Part shown: positions 56,804 to 64,000 of the stretch, one piece after another
How positions within the stretch are numbered: the first letter of the stretch is position 1
Layout of the letters: every line of letters begins with the position of its first letter
Assembly: GCF_014696615.1 (NCBI RefSeq)
Contig: NZ_JACJQJ010000016.1
Coordinates: 62,001 to 126,000, forward strand
Direction: 5' to 3'
DNA length: 64,000 nt
DNA from: Nostoc linckia FACHB-104
GTDB taxonomy: Bacteria > Cyanobacteriota > Cyanobacteriia > Cyanobacteriales > Nostocaceae
Translations under genes and position numbers: made by a program
The notes under the pieces: generated by a model
What the model saw: the letters and a program-made list of their open reading frames with translations, nothing else
What the model was told of the DNA's origin: nothing
Databases searched by the model: none

Positions 56804-57706
56804 ATGAATACAATCTATTTCGATTCACATATCAGTGAAAATATCAGACGAGCACATCTCTATAACGGACAAATCTTCTCCTACTCTCCTTCTAAAAGCG
56901 CGATCGCTCTTTGTGAGTTTGCACGGGAAATGGCGGAAGCAGCTTTTGCACCTTTAGATCCAACTACAGCACAGCATAGTCTACCAGTGGAACAGTACGT
57001 TGAGATTTTGGCAAAACTCAAACCAGCTTTCATCCATCACCCTAAATCTAAACAACTCATCCAAAGCATTTTGGAGGAAAGCGGATGTGATTTGAGCAAA
57101 ACCTATTTTGATGTACCACGGTTAAGAACAGCTACCAGCGATGGCTATTTGACTTCTGGTATTGCTTACGCTTTCCATCCCCACCGTGACACTTGGTATT
57201 CTGCACCTCAATGCCAAATTAACTGGTGGTTACCTGTTTATGATGTGACATCTGAGAATGTGATGGCGTTCCATCCTCGTTACTGGAGTCAGCCAGTGAA
57301 AAATAGTTCTAGAGACTATAACTATGCTCAGTGGAATAAAGAGAGCCGCAAAACTGCTGCCCAGCATATTAAAAAAGATACACGCAAGCAACCCCACGCT
57401 GAAGAACTTTTGGAAATAGAACCACAATTGCGGTTGATTCCGAAAGTTGGCGGTATGATTCTGTTCTCTGGAGCGCAGATGCACTCAACTGTACCCAACA
57501 CATCAGGCTACACCCGCTTTAGCATTGATTTTAGAACTGTGCATTTAGATGATGTGATCGCGAGGAAGGGTGCGCCAAATATAGATTCAGACTGTACAGG
57601 AACCTCTTTAGGCGACTTCTTAAGAGGGTCTGACTTTAGCCCAATTTCTCAAGATCTAGTGGCTCTGTATGACACCCCAGTAAGAGAAAAGTGCTTGGTT
57701 TCCTAA
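56804..57706 (+). CDS. Putative Fe(II)/2-oxoglutarate-dependent dioxygenase-like protein
   Basis: Uncharacterised protein of 300 residues. A facial-triad pattern is visible: H127-R-D129 in FHPHRDTWYS, distal H227 in LFSGAQMHSTVP and a 2-oxoglutarate-binding arginine R238 (GYTRFSIDFR), with a jelly-roll-like spacing of about 100 residues. This resembles phytanoyl-CoA-dioxygenase-like enzymes, although global similarity cannot be judged without a search. AAGGA lies six bases before ATG 56804. It precedes the aminotransferase by 54 bases, so both are probably co-transcribed. Hydroxylation of a sugar or amino acid is possible. Confidence 0.6.
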   Translation: MNTIYFDSHISENIRRAHLYNGQIFSYSPSKSAIALCEFAREMAEAAFAPLDPTTAQHSLPVEQYVEILAKLKPAFIHHPKSKQLIQSILEESGCDLSKTYFDVPRLRTATSDGYLTSGIAYAFHPHRDTWYSAPQCQINWWLPVYDVTSENVMAFHPRYWSQPVKNSSRDYNYAQWNKESRKTAAQHIKKDTRKQPHAEELLEIEPQLRLIPKVGGMILFSGAQMHSTVPNTSGYTRFSIDFRTVHLDDVIARKGAPNIDSDCTGTSLGDFLRGSDFSPISQDLVALYDTPVREKCLVS

Positions 57707-57760
57707 GTTTTGTGGTGCGATCGCTCTTTCCAATTAAATCCTCATTAAGGAAAAAACTCG

Positions 57761-59101
57761 ATGACCTTAGCTGATTTTAAACCCTCTACCACACAGTCTT
57801 TTGCACAGTCCAAGGCTCTACAACAAAAGAGCCACTCTCTGATTCCTGGTGGTTCTCATACTTACGCTAAAGGTGATGACCAATTTCCTGAAGATGCACC
57901 AGGCTTTATTGTCAGAGGTGAAGGGTGTCATGTATGGGATGTAGATGGCAATGAATTTATTGAATATGGCATGGGTTTGCGTGCCATTACTTTAGGACAC
58001 GCTTATCCTGCTGTGGTAGAAGCAGCTTATCGGCAAATGCTGCTGGGTAATAACTTCACCCGTCCGGCAACCATTGAAGTAGAATGTGCCGAACAGCTTC
58101 TCAGTTGGGTTCCTGGCGCAGAAATGGTGAAGTTTGCTAAGGACGGCTCCACGGTAACTACAGCCGCAATTACTCTGGCTAGAGCATATACAGGTCGGGA
58201 TATGGTTGCTATTTGTGGTGACCATCCCTTCTTTTCCTACAACGACTGGTTTATTGGCAGCACTCCCATGTCTGCGGGTATTCCTCAAGTAATTCAAGAT
58301 TTGACGGTGAAATTCACTTTTAATGACATTGAAAGTGTGAAAGCCTTGTTTGCGAATCATCCCGGAAAGATTGCTTGTGTGATTTTAGAACCCGCTAAAT
58401 ATGAAGATCCAGCCAATAATTTTCTCCATGAAGTCCAAAAAGTTTGTCGAGAAAATGGCGCAATTTTCATCTTAGATGAAATGATTACTGGATTCCGTTG
58501 GTCTGGTGGGAATGCTCAAACCTGCTACGATATCGTTCCTGACTTATCCACATTTGGTAAAAGTATGGGTAATGGTTTTGCTGTTTCCGCACTGGTGGGG
58601 AAACGCGAACTCATGGAACTAGGCGGAATTTATCACGATAAAGAACGCGTATTTCTGCTGTCTACGACTCACGGAGCTGAAAATCACGGACTAGCTGCAG
58701 CGATCGCGACTATGAACACATTCCGTACAGAAGGTGTAATAGAGCATCTGTATAAACAAGGAGAAAGATTATCTGCGGGAATTAACCAGGCGATCGCAGC
58801 TCATGGACTAGAAGATTACTTCCAAGTTGTAGGACTTCCTTGCAATTTAGTTTATGGCACCCGCGACCAAAACAAACAACCATCTCAAGCATTTAGAACT
58901 CTCTTTATGCAAGAAACTATTAAACGCGGGTTGATTCTGCCTTCTTTGGTGGTTAGCTTCTCCCATAGCAATCAAGATATTGATTTCACGATTGATGCAA
59001 TTGGCGAATCTTTAAAGGTTTACCGCAAAGCTCTAGAATATGGAATTGAAGACTATCTGATTGGCCGTCCAGTCAAACCTGTATTTAGAAAATATTGTTA
59101 G
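57761..59101 (+). CDS. Class III PLP aminotransferase (GSA-aminomutase-like)
   Basis: Protein of 446 residues related to glutamate-1-semialdehyde aminomutase. The PLP lysine is K267 in FGKSMGNGFAVSAL, the PLP-contact aspartate is in ILDEMITGFRW, and AKDGSTVTTAAITLARAYTGRD is the phosphate-binding region. Family members near polysaccharide genes are not heme-synthesis enzymes; they are thought to act as aminotransferases or aminomutases on unusual substrates. A chromosomal hemL would be needed for heme elsewhere. It overlaps no neighbour and follows the dioxygenase-like gene. Confidence 0.92.
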   Translation: MTLADFKPSTTQSFAQSKALQQKSHSLIPGGSHTYAKGDDQFPEDAPGFIVRGEGCHVWDVDGNEFIEYGMGLRAITLGHAYPAVVEAAYRQMLLGNNFTRPATIEVECAEQLLSWVPGAEMVKFAKDGSTVTTAAITLARAYTGRDMVAICGDHPFFSYNDWFIGSTPMSAGIPQVIQDLTVKFTFNDIESVKALFANHPGKIACVILEPAKYEDPANNFLHEVQKVCRENGAIFILDEMITGFRWSGGNAQTCYDIVPDLSTFGKSMGNGFAVSALVGKRELMELGGIYHDKERVFLLSTTHGAENHGLAAAIATMNTFRTEGVIEHLYKQGERLSAGINQAIAAHGLEDYFQVVGLPCNLVYGTRDQNKQPSQAFRTLFMQETIKRGLILPSLVVSFSHSNQDIDFTIDAIGESLKVYRKALEYGIEDYLIGRPVKPVFRKYC

Positions 59102-59148
59102 GGACTTCCAAGTAAAAAATATTCCATTGCTATTGTTCACAGTTGACC

Positions 59149-59182
59149 GTTGACTGTTAACTGTGAACCGTCAACAGTCAAC
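59149..59182. terminator. Hairpin after the aminotransferase gene
   Basis: Perfect 10-bp arms GTTGACTGTT (59149-59158) and AACAGTCAAC (59173-59182) made of the GTTGACT heptamer in inverted orientation. No T tract. It lies 47 bases after the stop. Confidence 0.4.
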
Positions 59183-59279
59183 GACTTGAACAGTTTAAAC
59201 AGTAAATTTTGGTAAGGGCACAACATTGTTGTGCCTCTACTGTGTTGATTAAAAATGAGATTATCCCAGGAAAATTATC

Positions 59280-60593
59280 ATGGTAAATCTTCAAGAACCC
59301 GTAGAAATGGCTGCGAAAAGCAGTGATATAGCTCAAGAAATATATCAATTAATTACTGAACTCTATCCTATCTGCCGCAGTATTACAGGCGATGGGTTTA
59401 GAAAAACTCTCAAAATTCTGCAACAGCATATTCCCTTGTCAGTGCATGAAGTACCAACGGGAACTGAGGTTTTTGATTGGAAAGTACCTAAAGAATGGAA
59501 TATTAAAGATGCTTATATTAAAAACGCACAAGGTGAAAAAATTGTAGATTTTGCTAACTTAAATTTACACGTTGTTAATTACAGCATTCCAGTACATCAA
59601 AAGATATCACTAAGCGAATTAAAATCACATTTATTTACACTGCCGGATTATCCTGATTGGGTTCCTTATCGGACTTCCTATTACAAAGAAAGTTGGGGTT
59701 TTTGCCTCAGCCACAATCAGCTTTTACAATTGAAAGATGAAGAATATGAAGTATGTATTGATTCATCTTTAGAACCTGGAAATCTTACATACGGTGAGTA
59801 TTTTATTCCCGGAGAAAGCAGTGAGGAAGTGTTAATTTCTTGTCACTCCTGTCATCCTTCACTGTGCAATGATAATCTTTCGGGAATTGCGATCGCAGTT
59901 TTTCTCGCCAAACAACTCAGCCAAACTGTAAATTATTATTCTTATCGATTTGTTTTCATCCCGGGAACTATTGGTTCAATTACTTGGCTATCTGTAAATG
60001 AAGCAAATGTACATCGTATCAAACATGGTTTAGTTTTAACTTGTTTGGGAGATGCAGGTAACTTTACTTACAAAAAAAGCCGCAGAGGTAATACCGAAAT
60101 TGATGAGATTGTCAGTTATGTGCTGAAAAATTCTGGTCACGATTATAAGATTATTGACTTCTTTCCCTATGGCTATGATGAGCGACAATATTGCTCACCA
60201 GGATTTAATTTAGCTGTAGGCTGCTTTATGCGATCGCCTCATGGTAGCTTCCCGGAATATCATACATCAGCTGATAATTTGGACTTTGTAAAACCTCAAT
60301 ATCTGGCTGATTCTTTTGCTCAATGTGTTTCGATATTACATATTCTTGATAGTAATCAAGTTTACGTTAATCAAAAACCCAAATGTGAGCCACAGTTAGG
60401 AAAAAGAGGTTTATATAGGTCTGTTGGCGGTCAAAAAGATAGCGGACTCAATGAAATGGCTATTTTGTGGGTTTTAAATTTAGCTGATGGCGAGCATACC
60501 TTGCTAGATATTGCTCAAAGGTCGGGAATGCCGTTTGATGATATTAAAACTGCGGCGGATAGATTAGCGCAAACTGATTTGTTGAAACGTTGA
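59280..60593 (+). CDS. DUF4910 (M28 aminopeptidase-like) protein with C-terminal winged helix
   Basis: Protein of 437 residues of the DUF4910 type, often found in polysaccharide and LPS clusters. The M28-like metal motifs are SCHSCHPSLCNDNLSG (His, Asp) and GSFPEYHTSADN (Glu/His), and the RFVFIPGTIGS segment is typical. The last 90 residues (GLYRSVGGQ..., ILWVLNLADGEHTLLDIAQRSGMPFDDI) look like a winged helix. The substrate is unknown; peptidase or amidase action on a sugar-linked amide is plausible. Its stop codon lies inside the first copy of a heptamer array. Confidence 0.88.
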   Translation: MVNLQEPVEMAAKSSDIAQEIYQLITELYPICRSITGDGFRKTLKILQQHIPLSVHEVPTGTEVFDWKVPKEWNIKDAYIKNAQGEKIVDFANLNLHVVNYSIPVHQKISLSELKSHLFTLPDYPDWVPYRTSYYKESWGFCLSHNQLLQLKDEEYEVCIDSSLEPGNLTYGEYFIPGESSEEVLISCHSCHPSLCNDNLSGIAIAVFLAKQLSQTVNYYSYRFVFIPGTIGSITWLSVNEANVHRIKHGLVLTCLGDAGNFTYKKSRRGNTEIDEIVSYVLKNSGHDYKIIDFFPYGYDERQYCSPGFNLAVGCFMRSPHGSFPEYHTSADNLDFVKPQYLADSFAQCVSILHILDSNQVYVNQKPKCEPQLGKRGLYRSVGGQKDSGLNEMAILWVLNLADGEHTLLDIAQRSGMPFDDIKTAADRLAQTDLLKR

Positions 60594-60637
60594 TTGTTGA
60601 TTGTTGACTGTTGACTGTTGATTGTTGACTGTTGACT
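60589..60637 (+). repeat. Seven-copy GTTGAYT heptamer array
   Basis: Seven units of GTTGATT or GTTGACT that begin inside the last codons and include the TGA stop of the DUF4910 gene. Short tandemly repeated repetitive array. Confidence 0.95.
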
Positions 60638-61001
60638 AATACCAATAGTGAAGGCAATACTTGTCGGTTAAGGGGAAAAGGGTAAGGGGAAAAGGGGCAA
60701 GAAAAAACCTTTAATACCAATTCTCCAAAATTCAGCAACAGATCCAAACTCAAAAACCCTTGCTACATATGGTTTTCTTAATTTTGAATTTTGAATTTTG
60801 AATTGGTATAACCCTTACCCTTTTACCTTTCCCCAAACCAAATTCCTAGTTGAAAATCCTTAACCGAGCAGTATTGATGGTGAAGACTCTACTTCGTTGT
60901 GTTCGCGATGACATTTTATAACTGATCAACCGAAAATGATATAAAGCTTTCTCCAGAGTCGAAAGTCAAGAATCTAAGGCACGCTACATTATTGTGAAAT
61001 A
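60594..61001. other. Intergenic region with heptamers and a long imperfect inverted repeat
   Basis: After the heptamer array, ATACCAATTC (near 60715) and its complement GAATTGGTAT (near 60800) form the inner ends of a long imperfect inverted repeat, with GGGGAAAAGGGTAAGG-type sequence outside it (60667-60700 and 60811-60838). ATTTTGA units repeat just before the right end. It may be a decayed MITE; no gene is visible. Confidence 0.5.
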
Positions 61002-62333
61002 TTAGGTTGGCAGTAATTCATTGTAGGCTAAACTTACAGAATTATTGGCAAAGTTGAATTGCTCAAATCCTGTGGTAATCATCGTAATTTTATCTAGTTG
61101 AAAAATCACAATATTGTTAACGCTGTTAACACCAAAACTGATCTGAAAGTCCTCTCGATTGTAAGCGCCAAGGTCGAAGGTATCGCAACCTTTACCGCCA
61201 TCAACTCTGGCGTTACCGAAACCTTGCACAAAATCTTCACCATCTCCCATATCGATGTTGACACCACCGCCAAAACTAGAGGCAATAATCTCATCGGCTC
61301 CATCGCCTGTGTCAATAGTACCGCCAAAAATACCGTAAGATTCAGAACCAGTAGCCTGAGCATTAATAGTATCGTTGCCCATCCCGGTGTGAATATACCC
61401 TTTATTATTGTTAATGGCGATCGCTAAATCACTAGCTGAAGCAGTGGCTTGGATAGTATCTCCTTGAGTTCCGGTGCGAATATAACCTTGAGTATTGTTA
61501 ATGGCGATCGCTTTGTCAAAGGCTAAAGCACTTGCTCTGGCGACAGCTCGCGCTAATGCTTGATTTTCGGGAGTAGCGGTGGCAAAAGTAGAACTATCAG
61601 TGCTTGTAAACGTACCTGCACTAGATGTAGCACTAGCAGAGATAGTATCTTTATCTATGCCAGTGTTAATTATACCTTGATGATTGTTAATACCTGTGGC
61701 AGTGATGGTTGCTTTAGCTAAACTTTCAGCGATCGCACCTGCAAAAGCTGTCAGTCCTTCAGACATAGGAGCTTTGCAGATAGCTTCTACAATCGCGGAA
61801 GCGTCGGCTATGGCTATGGCTACCGCTGAGACAGCACCTTCAGTATTGCCAGTAACGCTGTCATTACCGCTACCAGTGAAAATTGCGCCGCCGGAGTTAT
61901 CAATACCGTCAGCCGTAGCCTTGATGTTCAAAGACGCAAAAGTTTTGGCGATCGCACTAGCATTTCTTTTTTGAGCAATGGCTATTACCTGAGATACGGC
62001 GACAGCAGTAGCACTAATGTTAGCTGTGGCTGTACCACGGATAATATCATCGCCATTATTTGTGTTGATAATTCCTTCATTTTTAATTCCATAGGTAGCA
62101 ACACTAGCTTTCCCCCTCAAATCAATAGAGGCGCTTCTATTAGGTCTTTTGCTTTCAATGTCAATAAAAGCTCCGAAAGCAAAATCTGCGGTTAAATGGG
62201 AACTACCAATAATTTTATCGTTACCTCTTAATGTATCTACATAAGAGTATTGAGGATTAAATATTGCTCTATCTGGATTTACTACATTAGATTGATTGGT
62301 AAATTTGACTTTGCTGAGGTTTAAAGCTGTCAT
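61002..62333 (-). CDS. RTX-like repeat protein with Ala-rich inserts
   Basis: Protein of 443 residues without an N-terminal signal, probably exported by a type I system. It is built of about six units of the form GI-N-x-G-I-x-TG-x-G-x-D-x-I, such as GIINTNNGDDIIRG and GYIHTGMGNDTINA, separated by Ala/Ser-rich stretches (for example AIAIADASAIVEA). The GxGxDxI turns resemble calcium-binding RTX nonapeptides, but the units are separate, not the usual tandem array. The C-terminus (FEQFNFANNSVSLAYNELL) resembles tails of other cyanobacterial surface proteins. Function unknown; calcium binding and surface display are inference. Confidence 0.8.
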   Translation of the reverse strand: MTALNLSKVKFTNQSNVVNPDRAIFNPQYSYVDTLRGNDKIIGSSHLTADFAFGAFIDIESKRPNRSASIDLRGKASVATYGIKNEGIINTNNGDDIIRGTATANISATAVAVSQVIAIAQKRNASAIAKTFASLNIKATADGIDNSGGAIFTGSGNDSVTGNTEGAVSAVAIAIADASAIVEAICKAPMSEGLTAFAGAIAESLAKATITATGINNHQGIINTGIDKDTISASATSSAGTFTSTDSSTFATATPENQALARAVARASALAFDKAIAINNTQGYIRTGTQGDTIQATASASDLAIAINNNKGYIHTGMGNDTINAQATGSESYGIFGGTIDTGDGADEIIASSFGGGVNIDMGDGEDFVQGFGNARVDGGKGCDTFDLGAYNREDFQISFGVNSVNNIVIFQLDKITMITTGFEQFNFANNSVSLAYNELLPT

Positions 62334-62933
62334 AAAATCATCCTTTTCATGGGTATTAATTGCATTTTTCTTTAATTAAACTCATCCTTAAATGAGCGTA
62401 ATTAGATATTCTGCACCCTTGAAATAACCATATAAATACAGCCTTATTTCCAACCAAACATATTAAACAAGGCTTGTAAATGCAACAGAATCTTTCAGGT
62501 AAATGAGGTAAGCAGGTAGGGGCACGATACTGCCGTGACCTTACAATTATCTGCACTTCACCAACTTGCAATCTGCTGTAAACTTTGACCTGTCAATCTC
62601 AAGTAAGTTTTTGAGATTTTCAATTAATATTTAGTTTTTTATATGAAATTGTACTCAGGATAATAAGCGTCAAACCTTTAACTGACAAGCTTTTATTCAG
62701 CTTGCCTTCCAAACAACAAACAATAATCCTATGGATTGGCAAATGAATTTAATTCTTGACTTGCAAAACACTATAATTCTTTAAGAATTTTTTAGCCTGA
62801 ATGGCTAGGTTTTGAAATCATCACTTACAATTTAAACTACATTAATTTACTGGCAGAGACATAAAGTTTTCATATTTTTATGGGTTTTATATGTAAATTT
62901 AGTTTAAAGTTTCCATAAAACTATTTTTAGCGC
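62334..62933. other. AT-rich region upstream of the RTX-like gene
   Basis: About 600 bases with no coding frame that I can support and no strong repeat; it should carry the promoter of the RTX-like gene and the 3' end of the carboxypeptidase transcript. Confidence 0.5.
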
Positions 62934-63953
62934 TCAAATAACAGCAGGCTCTAACATTTGTATAGTGCCGGAATTGGCATCGATTTCCACTGCTGCACCA
63001 ACAGGTACAGTAAATTTATTTTTAATATGACCAATCATCGAACCATACCAAGCGGGAACATTTAAAGGGTGGATGTGGTCTTGTAAGACTTGCATTAAAG
63101 TAAAATTTGGTGCATCGCCCAGGCTGCAATCGGTGCATTGGGCAAAAATAAAACCAGCAATTTGGTTAAGTATCCCAGCATTTTTTAATTGTGTGAGCAT
63201 TCGGTCTACACGATAAACATCTTCACCGATTTCTTCAATAAATAAAATGCTGTTGTGCCAAGCAGGAAGGTACATTGAACCTATCATGGCTGATAGTACA
63301 GATAGATTACCGCCGACAAGTTTACCCTTAGCTTTTCCTGGGGTAATGATTTCTATTTTTACTTCCCCAGGGGTGGGATTTTGCATAGTTACGGCTTCTT
63401 TATTAAATAGAATGCGCCGGAAGTAATCTACTGTAAATTGATTCCAGGTAGAGGTAGCAACTGGGCCATGAAAAGTAATTAAGCGACTGCGGGCATTAAT
63501 TGCTAATAATAAAGATGTAATATCGCTGTATCCCAGTAAAATTTTGGGATGCTTGCGAATATTAGTGTAATTGAGCCAGGGTAAGAGACGATTGCAACCC
63601 CAACCGCCGCGCATAGCAATAATAGCTTTTACCGATGGATCGGCAAACATCGAGTTTATATCAAAAGCGCGATCGCGATCCTTCCCGGCTAAGTAACCAT
63701 AACGATCCAAAATATGCTTCCCTAGTTTCACTTTTAGCCCTAAATCTGCAATATTACGCTGTGCAGTTGCTATATCTTGGCTGTCAACAGTACTTGCAGG
63801 GGCGATTAACCCCACAGTATCGCCAATTTGCAGGTGAGGTGGTTTAAGGGTGCTATTGGGAGATAATTGACCTTGGGCTGTAAACGGTTGTACCTGGGTG
63901 GCTAAAGTCGCTAACCCAACGCTGGTAAGAAATTGCCGACGGTTGATGTGCAT
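62934..63953 (-). CDS. LD-carboxypeptidase (S66 family), Tat-exported
   Basis: Murein-tetrapeptide carboxypeptidase-like serine peptidase of 339 residues, which removes D-Ala from tetrapeptides during peptidoglycan recycling. The N-terminus has a twin-arginine signal (NRRQFLTSVGLATLA), an uncommon feature, since many homologues are cytoplasmic. The nucleophile is S143 in LLGYSDITS, and the Glu and His of the triad are E240 (LFIEEIGE) and H309 (GSMIGHIKNK). GGWGCNRLLPWL is the usual substrate strand. The start ATG 63953 is close to the window end, so upstream context is not visible. Confidence 0.94.
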   Translation of the reverse strand: MHINRRQFLTSVGLATLATQVQPFTAQGQLSPNSTLKPPHLQIGDTVGLIAPASTVDSQDIATAQRNIADLGLKVKLGKHILDRYGYLAGKDRDRAFDINSMFADPSVKAIIAMRGGWGCNRLLPWLNYTNIRKHPKILLGYSDITSLLLAINARSRLITFHGPVATSTWNQFTVDYFRRILFNKEAVTMQNPTPGEVKIEIITPGKAKGKLVGGNLSVLSAMIGSMYLPAWHNSILFIEEIGEDVYRVDRMLTQLKNAGILNQIAGFIFAQCTDCSLGDAPNFTLMQVLQDHIHPLNVPAWYGSMIGHIKNKFTVPVGAAVEIDANSGTIQMLEPAVI

Positions 63954-64000
63954 AAATTAGGGATTGGAGGAAGTTGTGGCTAGAAAACGCTTTATTATCG

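Noticed and set aside
57761..59101. hemL (glutamate-1-semialdehyde aminomutase of tetrapyrrole synthesis)
   Set aside because: Same fold and PLP site, but the context is a sugar cluster and the sequence differs in key regions from HemL; called only as class III aminotransferase.

Overview
The window is chromosomal DNA of a filamentous, almost certainly heterocyst-forming cyanobacterium (Nostocales, Nostoc/Anabaena-like). The evidence is a set of photosynthesis genes (petE, psbV, psbV2, ndhB, psaX), many copies of the HIP1 octamer GCGATCGC, arrays of 7-bp repeats typical of this group, a DevBCA-type exporter, a cytochrome-c/plastocyanin electron chain, very large Ser/Thr-His kinases and a SigG-type ECF sigma factor. 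I saw no rRNA, tRNA, CRISPR array, intact insertion sequence or prophage.

Layout. 0-5 kb: the start of a Ser/Thr kinase gene cut by the window edge, an FHA-GAF-cyclase, and glycogen synthase. 5-7.2 kb: plastocyanin, then cytochrome c550 (psbV) with its paralogue psbV2. 7.2-9.5 kb: two sugar ABC permeases. 9.8-11.3 kb: ndhB. 11.4-23.4 kb: a signalling block with a REC-histidine kinase, a Cache-HAMP hybrid kinase, a decayed copy of such a kinase, an 1866-residue Ser/Thr-AAA-GAF-His kinase and a REC-coiled-coil protein. 23.7-29.8 kb: lipA, psaX, a LivH-type permease, a further hybrid kinase, a Uma2-family protein and larE. 30-36 kb: secreted proteins, an RCK-pore-RCK channel and a rhodanese. 36.8-40 kb: devBCA. 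40.3-47.2 kb: an AEC transporter, M23 peptidase, ComFB/CdgR, L,D-transpeptidase, sigG with its probable anti-sigma factor, and a GGCT-like protein. 47.2-49.9 kb: leuS. 49.9-51.6 kb: a gene-poor stretch dense in small repeats. 51.6-60.6 kb: eight same-strand genes that look like a pathway for an unusual modified sugar. 61-64 kb: a repeat protein with RTX-like turns and a Tat-exported LD-carboxypeptidase.

How the genes fit together. Several envelope functions lie near each other (M23 peptidase, L,D-transpeptidase, LD-carboxypeptidase, DevBCA exporter, ECF sigma/anti-sigma pair, sugar-nucleotide cluster). Signalling genes are unusually dense, including three adjacent histidine-kinase loci and one decayed copy. 

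The most interesting signals are: the 51.6-60.6 kb sugar cluster, which has a C-methyltransferase, cytidylyltransferase, PIG-L deacetylase, 3,5-epimerase, Fe/2OG-oxygenase-like protein, class III aminotransferase and DUF4910 protein but no glycosyltransferase; an orphan terminator with an anti-Shine-Dalgarno loop suggesting a small RNA near 50.6 kb; a sigma-E-like promoter with a palindromic spacer just before sigG; a secreted protein with an HTHP/S/D metal-site pattern; an RCK channel with an odd selectivity filter; three MITE-like elements; and a dispersed 67-bp repeat present twice in opposite orientation. All assignments come from reading the sequence and recalling families; no database search was run.
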